Origin: Korarchaeum sp964519515
GTDB lineage: Archaea; Korarchaeota; Korarchaeia; Korarchaeales; Korarchaeaceae
Direction: 5' to 3'
DNA length: 5,037 nucleotides
Assembly: GCA_964519515.1 (NCBI GenBank)
Contig: CAZFIJ010000053.1
Span: 1 to 5,037 of the forward strand
The notes under the pieces are model-generated. The model did no database searches and had not been told where the DNA came from. It worked only from the letters and a program-made list of their open reading frames with translations. Positions 1 through 5,037 of the stretch are shown piece after piece. The translations under genes and the position numbers were made by a program. How positions within the stretch are numbered: the stretch's first letter is position 1; each line of letters begins with the position of its first letter.

Positions 1-486
1 TATCGCTACCCTCTGCTGCTGACCGCCGCTCAACTGATGGGGGAACCTCTCTAAGTGCTCTATCGAAAGCCCTACTTCGACTATTACCTCCTTAACTATC
101 CTATCTATCTCCTCATCGCCATAACCGTGAACTTTCATCGGCCTCGCTATTATGTCCTTGACCCTGCTCCTCGGATTCAATGATGAGTAGGGATCTTGAA
201 ACACTATCCCGAGCTTCTTCCTGAACTTCTTGAATTCGCTCTCTTTCATTCCAGTCACATCGACCCCATCGAAGATTATCCTACCGGAGGTCGGCTCATA
301 CAATTTGAGGGCTGTTAAGGCTAGAGTTGACTTCCCGGATCCTGATTCACCGACTAAGCCTAGGGTCTCCCCTCTAGTAACCGATAGGTTTATCCCATCG
401 ACTGCCCTGAGGAAGCTCGGCTTTCTTAAGATCCCCCCACCGACCGGGAAGTATTTCCTCAAGTCATCCAATCTCAAGAGATCCAT
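1..486 (-). CDS. dppF: Dipeptide/oligopeptide ABC transporter ATP-binding protein DppF (3' part beyond window)
   Basis: This is the second ATPase of the importer. It should pair with DppD on the cytoplasmic face and hydrolyse ATP to drive uptake. The frame is open from an ATG at 486-484 to the window edge, giving 162 residues, about half of the usual 320-330. Visible motifs are Walker A GESGSGKST (46-54), the Q-loop VFQDPYSSLNPR (Q97), which is typical of DppF/OppF, and the signature LSGGQQQR (152-159). Walker B, the H-loop and the C-terminal oligopeptide-transporter extension lie off the left edge. The start is set by a GGTGAT ribosome-binding site three bases upstream, and the gene begins 4 nt after the dppD stop. 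The truncation is caused by the window boundary, since no stop or frameshift is seen. DppF rather than DppD is inferred from the Q-loop sequence, the GGQQQR signature and the position after dppD. Confidence 0.95.
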   Translation of the reverse strand, partial: MDLLRLDDLRKYFPVGGGILRKPSFLRAVDGINLSVTRGETLGLVGESGSGKSTLALTALKLYEPTSGRIIFDGVDVTGMKESEFKKFRKKLGIVFQDPYSSLNPRSRVKDIIARPMKVHGYGDEEIDRIVKEVIVEVGLSIEHLERFPHQLSGGQQQRVAI

Positions 487-489
487 AGG

Positions 490-495
490 ATCACC
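490..495 (-). promoter_or_regulatory. Ribosome-binding site of dppF, containing the dppD stop codon
   Basis: On the minus strand the junction reads GGGTGATCCTATG. GGTGAT (495-490) is complementary to the conserved archaeal 16S 3' end (AUCACC) and lies three bases before the ATG. The dppD stop TGA (493-491) is part of this site. A ribosome finishing dppD therefore sits on the dppF initiation signal, which suggests translational coupling. Confidence 0.8.
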
Positions 496-1450
496 CAACA
501 GCAAAACATGAGACTAAATGCCCTCTCTTCACTTCAGAAAGCTTAGGCTCCTCCTTATCACATATATCCAATTTATAGGGGCATCTCGGATGGAATCTAC
601 AACCACTAGGCAGATTTATCAAATCTGGGACGCTCCCGGGTATCGAGGGCAGCCTCTCCTTCCTACTCCTCCTGGAGGGTAGCGAGGATAGTAAGCCCCT
701 AGTGTATGGATGGAGAGGGTCCTCTAGCACATCTGGTGTAGCTCCTACTTCGACTATCTTGCCAGCGTACATAACTGCGACTCTATCGGATTCCTCCGCG
801 ACTAAGCCTATGTTATGAGTTATCAACATGACTGCCATCCCCACTTCCTCCCTTATCTCTTTAAGGAGATCCATTATCTGAGCTTGAACTGTGACATCCA
901 AGGCTGTAGTAGGCTCATCAGCTATTAGTAAGCTTGGCTTCAGTGATATCATCATAGCTATCAGGGATCTCTGCTTCATACCGCCGCTCAAGGAGTGAGG
1001 ATAGCTAGAGGCCTTGACCTCTGGGTCAGGTATCTTGACCTTCCTTAGGAGATCTACTGCTAATCCCCAAGCTCTCTTCATCGGGACTCCTAAGTGATAT
1101 CTGGGCATCTCAGCTATCTGATAACCTACTTTGTAAACTGGATTGAGGGCTTTTGATGGATTTTGGAATATCATAGCGATTTCCTTTCCCCTTATCTCCC
1201 TCAGTTCACTCTCATCCATCTTGAGGAGGTCCTTTCCTTTGAAAAATATCTCTCCTCCAACTATCCTCCCGGGGTAAGGGACTAAGCGTATTATCGATAG
1301 GCCCAGCGTTGACTTCCCGCATCCAGTTTCCCCTACGACCGCTAGCACCTCTCTCTCGTACAAACTCAGATCCACGCCATCTACTGCCCTCACCTTACCC
1401 CTAGAGGTGAAGAAGTATGTCCTCAGGTCCTTAATCTGGAGGAGCCCCAT
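491..1450 (-). CDS. dppD: Dipeptide/oligopeptide ABC transporter ATP-binding protein DppD
   Basis: This is the first ATPase of the importer, 319 residues and close to the usual family length. It probably forms a heterodimer with DppF under the DppB-DppC pore. The sequence shows Walker A GETGCGKST (40-48), Q-loop Q96 in IFQNP, signature LSGGMKQR (154-161), Walker B LLIADEP (174-180), D-loop TALD (182-185) and H-loop H212 in LITHN. All core catalytic residues are present. The residue after the H-loop histidine is Asn where Asp is commoner. The C-terminal oligopeptide-transporter extension (from about 230) includes HPYTRGLL and a four-cysteine motif (C284, C290, C297, C315) in GCRFHPRCP and downstream. 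The GGMKQR signature and this extension favour DppD/OppD over DppF. The ATG at 1450 is supported by a GGTGAT site three bases upstream. The gene lies between dppC (8 nt gap) and dppF (4 nt gap). Confidence 0.97.
   Translation of the reverse strand: MGLLQIKDLRTYFFTSRGKVRAVDGVDLSLYEREVLAVVGETGCGKSTLGLSIIRLVPYPGRIVGGEIFFKGKDLLKMDESELREIRGKEIAMIFQNPSKALNPVYKVGYQIAEMPRYHLGVPMKRAWGLAVDLLRKVKIPDPEVKASSYPHSLSGGMKQRSLIAMMISLKPSLLIADEPTTALDVTVQAQIMDLLKEIREEVGMAVMLITHNIGLVAEESDRVAVMYAGKIVEVGATPDVLEDPLHPYTRGLLSSLPSRRSRKERLPSIPGSVPDLINLPSGCRFHPRCPYKLDICDKEEPKLSEVKRGHLVSCFAVG
506..601 (-). other. Four-cysteine C-terminal motif of DppD, candidate [4Fe-4S] site
   Basis: DppD residues C284, C290, C297 and C315 have spacing C-x5-C-x6-C-x17-C. 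This fits the conserved cysteine motif of the C-terminal oligopeptide/dipeptide transporter region. In some studied Dpp/Opp ATPases that motif binds a [4Fe-4S] cluster. The cysteines are seen directly; cluster binding here is inferred from the family. Confidence 0.65.
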
Positions 1451-1453
1451 ATA

Positions 1454-1460
1454 ATCACCT
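1454..1460 (-). promoter_or_regulatory. Ribosome-binding site of dppD, overlapping the dppC stop codon
   Basis: The minus strand reads TTTAGGTGATTATATG. AGGTGAT (1460-1454) is complementary to the archaeal 16S 3' end and is followed by three bases and the dppD ATG at 1450. The dppC stop TAG (1461-1459) shares two bases with it, so termination of dppC and initiation of dppD occur at the same place. Confidence 0.8.
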
Positions 1461-2328
1461 AAATCCTCAGCCTTGGATCTATCAAGTCCCTAAGCCCATC
1501 CCCGAGTAGGTTGAAGCCTAGAGAAGTTATGACGAGGAATATCCCGGGGAATGTCGATATCCAAGGCGCTATCTGCAAGTACCCCATCCCTTTGGCTATC
1601 ATATCACCCCAATCAGGAGTCGGGGGCTGGGCACCGAACCCCAAGAAGCTCAAAGCTGTGGTTGAGAGGATCGCCGTCGGGAGCGTTAAGGTAGCGAGGA
1701 CGAGGATCGATGGGATTATGTTAGGGAGTATGTATCTCACTATTATTGAGATATCAGATTCTCCTATTGCCTTAGCAGCTATAACGAACTCCCTATTCTT
1801 GATAGATAACACTTTCGCTCTTGAAACCCTAGTGAAGGGAGGCCAGCTCACTATCGCTATAGCTGTCACGACTTGCGATATACCAGGACCTATCACTGTG
1901 ACTACACCTAACGCTAGGACTATCGGCGGTAGAGCCCATATGGAATCAGAGAGGAATGATATCACTCTATCTACCCATCCCTCCCAGTAACCAGCTATGA
2001 TGCCTAAAGTGACGCCTACTAAGGCCTCCACGATTACAACGAGGATCCCGACCCAGAGAGCTATCCTGGATCCGTAGATAACTCTGCTGAAGATACATCT
2101 CCCTAACTCATCTGTACCGAAGGGGAAATCGGGGGATGGTGGTTCCAGCCTGTGCTTGAGATCTGTCTGAGCGTAGCTCCTCGGGGCTATGAGAGGAGCG
2201 AATATAGCGATAAGTATTATGAAGATTGAGATTATAAGGCCAGTTCTAGCGCTCCAATGGGACCAGATAAGTTTGATATATCCAGAGGCTTCCTTAGTTA
2301 CCTTCGCAACTCCCTCAGAAGCAAGCAA
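1459..2328 (-). CDS. dppC: Dipeptide/oligopeptide ABC transporter permease DppC (TTG start)
   Basis: This is an integral membrane permease (BPD_transp_1 family) that forms the translocation pore with DppB. It has 289 residues, normal for DppC. An N-terminal segment and first membrane helix (about 29-48) are followed by the DppC-typical motif FGTDELGRCIFSRVIYGSRI (70-89). Further helices lie near 90-113, 132-163, 203-229 and 255-276. The EAA cytoplasmic loop, which contacts the ATPase, spans about 179-206 (REFVIAAKAIGES, then RYILPNIIPS). LSFLGFGAQPPTPDWGDMI (226-244) and the end GDGLRDLIDPRLR are DppC hallmarks. The start is TTG at 2328-2326, chosen because a strong GGTGAT site lies exactly three bases upstream and there is no in-frame ATG before the first helix. 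It begins 4 nt after the dppB stop. DppC identity is secure; the substrate is not shown by this subunit. Confidence 0.96.
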   Translation of the reverse strand: MLASEGVAKVTKEASGYIKLIWSHWSARTGLIISIFIILIAIFAPLIAPRSYAQTDLKHRLEPPSPDFPFGTDELGRCIFSRVIYGSRIALWVGILVVIVEALVGVTLGIIAGYWEGWVDRVISFLSDSIWALPPIVLALGVVTVIGPGISQVVTAIAIVSWPPFTRVSRAKVLSIKNREFVIAAKAIGESDISIIVRYILPNIIPSILVLATLTLPTAILSTTALSFLGFGAQPPTPDWGDMIAKGMGYLQIAPWISTFPGIFLVITSLGFNLLGDGLRDLIDPRLRI

Positions 2329-2331
2329 AAT

Positions 2332-2339
2332 ATCACCCC
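2332..2339 (-). promoter_or_regulatory. Ribosome-binding site of dppC, containing the dppB stop codon
   Basis: The minus strand reads AGGGGTGATATTTTG. GGTGAT (2337-2332) is followed by three bases and the TTG start at 2328. The dppB stop TGA (2335-2333) lies inside the site. The spacing equals that at the dppD and dppF starts, which supports reading the TTG as the true initiation codon. Confidence 0.8.
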
Positions 2340-3265
2340 TTTAACGTAACCCTAGGATCTAGAATTGCAGTTAAAATATCTCCTATTACATTTGATATAA
2401 CTGTGAATATTGATATTAGAAATATTATGAACATGACTACAGGATAATCTTGCATCAATATGGAGCGGTAGAGCAAGTTCCCCATGCCCGGCCATGAGAA
2501 TATAGCTTCAACTATAACAGCCCCTCCTATAGTCCATGGAAGCTCTAAGAAGAAGAGGACCGTTACAGGAATTAGGGCATTCCTCATCACATGTCTGAAT
2601 AATACTACCAATCTAGGAAGCCCTTTCGCCATCGCGGTCCTCACATATTCCTCGTATAGTGTCTCTAAAACTTCCGTCCTCATCATCCTCGCGAATATCG
2701 CGATATTAGGAAGAGCTAGTGTCGAGGCGGGGAGTATGAGGTGAGCGAGAGTCCCGTGACCTGAGATAGGTAGGACTCTTAAGTAGAAGCCGAATGCTAA
2801 CATCAACATCGCACCCAACCAATAGGTCGGGATCGAGTAGAGGAACGTATAGACTCCAGTCAGGACTCTCTCAGATAACATACCTCTCCTAACAGCTGAT
2901 AATGTACCTAAGATTATTCCGAAGATATATGAGATTACCAACGCTGTTATCGTGAGTTGGAGAGTTGCAGGGATCCTCGGTACTACGACCCTGACTACGG
3001 GGAGCTTAAAGACGAAAGACGTTCCGAAGTCCCCCTGAAGCATATGAGAGAGCCAGAAGAAGAACTGTATGTAGATAGGCTGATCTAAGCCCCATGCTCT
3101 CCTCAGTTCCTCGATACGCTGCTGGCTCACTCTCTCACCGGCTGTGAGGAGCGTTATCGGATCGCCCGGGAGTAATTGCATAAAAATAAAGAGGATGAGG
3201 GAGACGAATATTACGATGAAAAAACCTATTGAGAGCCTCTTAGCAGCATAGCTGAGGATTCCCAT
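2333..3265 (-). CDS. dppB: Dipeptide/oligopeptide ABC transporter permease DppB
   Basis: This is an integral membrane permease of 310 residues, the usual DppB length, that pairs with DppC. The first helix spans about 11-31 and runs into the DppB-typical QLLPGDP (30-36). An external region follows, containing RRAWGLDQPIYIQF (55-68) and GDFGTSF (78-84). Further helices lie near 100-124, 136-162, 173-192, 229-255 and 275-298. The EAA loop that docks on the ATPase is about 206-234 (EYVRTAMAKGL, then FRHVMRNALIPV). FSWPGMGNLLYRSIL, QDYPVV and a final LDPRV are classic DppB C-terminal signatures. The ATG at 3265 is 16 nt after the binding-protein stop. Its Shine-Dalgarno is weaker than at the other internal genes: AAGGGAT, with four bases before the ATG. 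Its stop lies inside the dppC ribosome-binding site. Identification is confident. Confidence 0.97.
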   Translation of the reverse strand: MGILSYAAKRLSIGFFIVIFVSLILFIFMQLLPGDPITLLTAGERVSQQRIEELRRAWGLDQPIYIQFFFWLSHMLQGDFGTSFVFKLPVVRVVVPRIPATLQLTITALVISYIFGIILGTLSAVRRGMLSERVLTGVYTFLYSIPTYWLGAMLMLAFGFYLRVLPISGHGTLAHLILPASTLALPNIAIFARMMRTEVLETLYEEYVRTAMAKGLPRLVVLFRHVMRNALIPVTVLFFLELPWTIGGAVIVEAIFSWPGMGNLLYRSILMQDYPVVMFIIFLISIFTVISNVIGDILTAILDPRVTLKG

Positions 3266-3268
3266 GGA

Positions 3269-3277
3269 GATCCCTTT
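3269..3277 (-). promoter_or_regulatory. Weak ribosome-binding site of dppB in the 16-nt gap after the binding-protein gene
   Basis: The gap 3281-3266 reads GAGAAAAGGGATCTCC before the dppB ATG. AAGGGAT resembles AGGTGAT with two mismatches and sits four bases from the start. It is the poorest match among the internal genes and, unlike the other junctions, does not overlap the preceding stop. No T-tract or convincing hairpin is seen, so transcription probably continues into dppB. Confidence 0.4.
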
Positions 3278-3281
3278 TCTC

Positions 3282-4946
3282 TCAGCCCTTCCTCACCTTG
3301 ACGTCATTGAGGTATATATAGGGGGATGTGTGAAGCACGAACTTGACCCCTTCAACGTTCTTATTCACTGCTACATATTGCTTGGGGTACTGCAAGGGTA
3401 TCACAGGGAGATCATCCAGGAGTATCATCTGAAGCCTAGAGTATATCTTCGTCCTCTCCCTGAGGTCGAATGTACCCATGCCGGCATCGAACAATTTATC
3501 TACTTCAGGATTGATGTAAGTAGAGTTAGCTGCTCTACCCGAGTGGAGCCAATATGCCATATCTCCATCCGGATCTAGCCATGCGAAGACATTTAAAGCA
3601 GCTTCGAAGTCCTTCCTCCATACCTTTTCCCTTATGTAATGCTGCTCATACTCCCTGAGCTCAACCTTTATCCCTATCTTGGAGAGCTGCTCCTGTATTA
3701 CCGGGGCTATCTTCCTCAACCTCGGATTATCATTGGGTACATCGAGGACGAATGAAAGCACTACGCCTTCCTTCTTCCTCACGCCATCCGGGGCCATTTT
3801 CCATCCTGCTTCATCAAGAAGCCTCTTAGCCTCCTCCAAATTGTATCCGAAGTTCTTTCTAGCATATTCCTCGACTGTAAAATTGTAACAGAGCATACCC
3901 GGTGAGATGAAACTATATTGAGGTTCAGTTGTATAATCATTGACTACGACAAAATCATCCCTGTTCAACGCGATGTATATAGCTTTTCTCACATTCTTAT
4001 CCTTAAACTGAGGTTTCTCTAAATTGAAGATCATGAAATGGTAACCGCCATAAGCGAATTCATGTAACACAGTATTGGGGTCTGCTTTCAACCTATCTAC
4101 GTATTGAGGAGGAACTGCAGCTAGGATATCTATATTCCCCGCGAGGAATTCATTGACTCTAGTTAAATCATCCGCGATTACCCTTATTATGACTTGATCA
4201 AGATACGGATTTGGCCCTTTATTCTCAACGAAAGGTAAATTGGTCTTATAATTGGGATTAGGGACTAAGATCGTGTGAGAACCCTTAACCCATTCCTTTA
4301 TGATGAATGGGCCGGCCCCAATTGGATGAGCATTAAATTCACTATCTCCAACTTTCTTAGCGTACTCGACATCTACAGGGGCACCATATTCGGATGTGAT
4401 GACAGCCCAGAGAGGCCCGGGTGGGTTATTGAAAACGAACTTTATCGTATAATCGTCTATTATCTCAGTATGATTCAGCTCGATCCAGTCAGCGCTATAA
4501 GGACTGAGTTGTATATACCTATAAACGGACTCATTCACTGTCCTCGCGTTAAGAGGATTATTTGTGATTGGGAATTTCAGGTCCTTGGGGAGCTTTATTA
4601 TTAGAACTTTACCGCCTTCTTGGATTTCATAACTCTCAGCGAGATCCACTACAACGTTCCTATTCTGATCAAAGGCAACGAGTGAGGAGAAGGCGTACCA
4701 ATTAGCTAGAGTGGTCCAACTAGCTTGCTGAACATCTAAAGCTTGATTGTCTAAATCAGTCCCAATCACGATGGTCCTTTTATATTCAACAACTGGTGTC
4801 GTGACTGTAGGCGTGGTTGTAGGTGTCGTAGGAGCAGTTGGTGTGGGGGCTGGAGGCAGCATGAGGAAGTATGCAGCTGCTATGACTAAGATCACTACGA
4901 TGAGGATAATTCCATAAAGGGCTCCTCTACTCAGGGCCATATGCAT
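3282..4946 (-). CDS. Membrane-anchored extracellular substrate-binding protein of a peptide/oligopeptide-type ABC transporter (SBP_bac_5 family)
   Basis: This is the receptor that captures substrate outside the cell and delivers it to DppB-DppC. It has 554 residues. The N-terminus is short and basic (S6-R7-G8), followed by one hydrophobic segment (about 9-30) and a Thr/Pro-rich spacer (31-51) with no lipobox cysteine. This is an archaeal arrangement. The folded domain starts near residue 55. Family 5 binding-protein features include HPIGAGPFIIKEWVKG (207-222) followed by PNPNYK, VRKAIYIALNRDDFV (319-333), GYNLEEAKRLLDEAGW (367-382), IQEQLSKIGIKVELREYE (417-434) and DDLPVIPLQYPKQ near the end. 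There is no C-terminal membrane segment. The start is ATG at 4946; a second in-frame ATG at 4940 is an alternative. It is the first gene after the promoter and leads the operon. Peptides are the likeliest ligand, but this family also binds oligosaccharides such as cellobiose, so a dppA or oppA symbol is not assigned. Confidence 0.93.
   Translation of the reverse strand: MHMALSRGALYGIILIVVILVIAAAYFLMLPPAPTPTAPTTPTTTPTVTTPVVEYKRTIVIGTDLDNQALDVQQASWTTLANWYAFSSLVAFDQNRNVVVDLAESYEIQEGGKVLIIKLPKDLKFPITNNPLNARTVNESVYRYIQLSPYSADWIELNHTEIIDDYTIKFVFNNPPGPLWAVITSEYGAPVDVEYAKKVGDSEFNAHPIGAGPFIIKEWVKGSHTILVPNPNYKTNLPFVENKGPNPYLDQVIIRVIADDLTRVNEFLAGNIDILAAVPPQYVDRLKADPNTVLHEFAYGGYHFMIFNLEKPQFKDKNVRKAIYIALNRDDFVVVNDYTTEPQYSFISPGMLCYNFTVEEYARKNFGYNLEEAKRLLDEAGWKMAPDGVRKKEGVVLSFVLDVPNDNPRLRKIAPVIQEQLSKIGIKVELREYEQHYIREKVWRKDFEAALNVFAWLDPDGDMAYWLHSGRAANSTYINPEVDKLFDAGMGTFDLRERTKIYSRLQMILLDDLPVIPLQYPKQYVAVNKNVEGVKFVLHTSPYIYLNDVKVRKG
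4794..4856 (-). other. Thr/Pro-rich low-complexity spacer of the binding protein
   Basis: Residues 31-51 consist almost only of Thr and Pro, with a few Ala and Val, and are encoded by imperfectly repeated ACC/ACA/CCT-type codons. Such stretches in archaeal surface proteins act as flexible, often glycosylated stalks between the membrane anchor and the folded domain. Here the stalk joins the N-terminal helix to the binding domain. Glycosylation is inferred only. Confidence 0.75.
4857..4946 (-). other. N-terminal signal/anchor of the binding protein, resembling a class III (prepilin-type) signal peptide
   Basis: The first residues, MHMALSRG, are followed directly by a hydrophobic run of about 22 residues (ALYGIILIVVILV and on). 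A basic residue at -2 and Gly at -1 immediately before the hydrophobic core match the cleavage pattern of archaeal prepilin peptidase PibD, as known for sugar-binding proteins of Sulfolobus. Cleavage would fall between G8 and A9. The alternative is an uncleaved signal anchor. There is no AxA-type site and no lipobox cysteine before the spacer. Confidence 0.5.
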
Positions 4947-4947
4947 G

Positions 4948-4956
4948 CCCCTCTCC
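4948..4956 (-). promoter_or_regulatory. Purine-rich Shine-Dalgarno-like stretch before the binding-protein ATG
   Basis: GGAGAGGGG (4956-4948) lies just before the ATG at 4946, and its GGAG is six bases from the start. It would be an adequate ribosome-binding site only if transcription began upstream of it. The TATA position predicts a start too close to the ATG for it to be in the message, so its role is uncertain. It might instead be part of the initiation region. Confidence 0.35.
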
Positions 4957-4970
4957 TATGATATCACTTA

Positions 4971-4987
4971 CTTATAAAAGTTTTCCC
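4971..4987 (-). promoter_or_regulatory. Archaeal BRE/TATA promoter of the transporter operon
   Basis: On the minus strand GGGAAAA (4987-4981) precedes CTTTTATAAG (4980-4971). This is a purine-rich TFB recognition element followed by a good TATA box for archaeal TBP. With the usual distance of about 25 bases from the TATA box, transcription should start at about 4944-4950, at or within a few bases of the binding-protein ATG at 4946. No comparable promoter is evident at the other gene junctions, so this one probably drives all five genes. Confidence 0.7.
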
Positions 4988-5005
4988 AAGATACGTCTCG
5001 ATCTC

Positions 5006-5014
5006 AAAGAAAAA
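5006..5014 (-). terminator. Possible poly-T terminator of an upstream gene outside the window
   Basis: The minus strand here reads TTTTTCTTT, after an A-rich run. Archaeal transcription commonly ends at T-tracts without a hairpin, so this could end a leftward transcript entering from the right edge. The gene it would serve is not visible, and the tract may simply be AT-rich promoter-proximal DNA. Confidence 0.2.
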
Positions 5015-5037
5015 TTTTTTATTGGAGCTCTATAATG

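Noticed and set aside
230..511. 93-residue plus-strand open frame at the left end
   Set aside because: The opposite strand encodes the DppF N-terminal half with Walker A and Q-loop, so this frame is a shadow.
1511..1990. 159-residue plus-strand open frame inside dppC
   Set aside because: It lies entirely antisense to a secure DppC gene with all family motifs. Its translation shows no recognisable domain, and it has no convincing ribosome-binding site. It is a shadow of the codon use on the other strand.
3264..3578. 104-residue plus-strand open frame opposite the end of the binding-protein gene
   Set aside because: It is antisense to the conserved C-terminal part of the binding protein. The translation has no family features and its start overlaps the dppB start codon region by chance.
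4275..4604. 109-residue plus-strand open frame opposite the binding-protein gene
   Set aside because: It is antisense to a conserved coding region, with no supporting promoter, ribosome-binding site or domain.
4794..4856. Imperfect trinucleotide repetition as a possible tandem DNA repeat
   Set aside because: The periodicity follows from encoding a Thr/Pro-rich protein spacer with varied codons. No exact repeat unit is maintained at the DNA level.
1..5037. CRISPR arrays, tRNA/rRNA genes, insertion sequences or long repeats
   Set aside because: No repeat-spacer periodicity, tRNA-like or rRNA-like sequence, transposase fragment or terminal inverted repeats were seen. Essentially all the sequence is accounted for by five genes and one 91-bp promoter region.

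Overview
The window looks like a single archaeal operon read leftward (minus strand). It encodes an ABC importer of the dipeptide/oligopeptide/nickel (Dpp/Opp) family. In transcription order the genes are: a membrane-anchored substrate-binding protein (4946-3282), permease DppB (3265-2333), permease DppC (2328-1459), ATPase DppD (1450-491) and ATPase DppF. DppF starts at 486 and runs off the left edge just after its ABC signature motif. The longer open frames on the plus strand are antisense shadows of these genes.

Several things suggest an archaeon, most likely a thermophilic member of the TACK group (Thermoproteota or Korarchaeota). There is a BRE/TATA-type promoter (BRE 4987-4981, TATA 4980-4971) instead of a -35/-10 pair. 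Three internal ribosome-binding sites read GGTGAT, the complement of the archaeal 16S 3' end. Arginine is mostly encoded by AGG/AGA and isoleucine often by ATA. The binding protein has an N-terminal transmembrane anchor and a Thr/Pro-rich spacer, with no bacterial lipobox cysteine. The placement is an inference; nothing in the window fixes the genus.

Layout: 1-486 is the 5' part of dppF (162 codons visible). 487-1458 holds dppD with its upstream junction. 1459-2328 is dppC, with a TTG start. 2333-3265 is dppB. 3282-4946 is the binding-protein gene. 4947-5037 is a short AT-rich promoter region. The gaps between genes are 16, 4, 8 and 4 nt, so the genes are almost certainly co-transcribed.

How the parts work together: the binding protein, tethered outside the membrane, captures a peptide or possibly an oligosaccharide. 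It hands this to the DppB-DppC pore, and DppD and DppF power import by hydrolysing ATP. The operon is conventional in content. The points most worth a second look are the class III (prepilin-type) signal-like N-terminus of the binding protein, the repeated design in which stop codons lie inside the next gene's Shine-Dalgarno site, a TATA box placed so that the first message should be leaderless or nearly so, and the four-cysteine motif at the DppD C-terminus. I see no clearly novel system.
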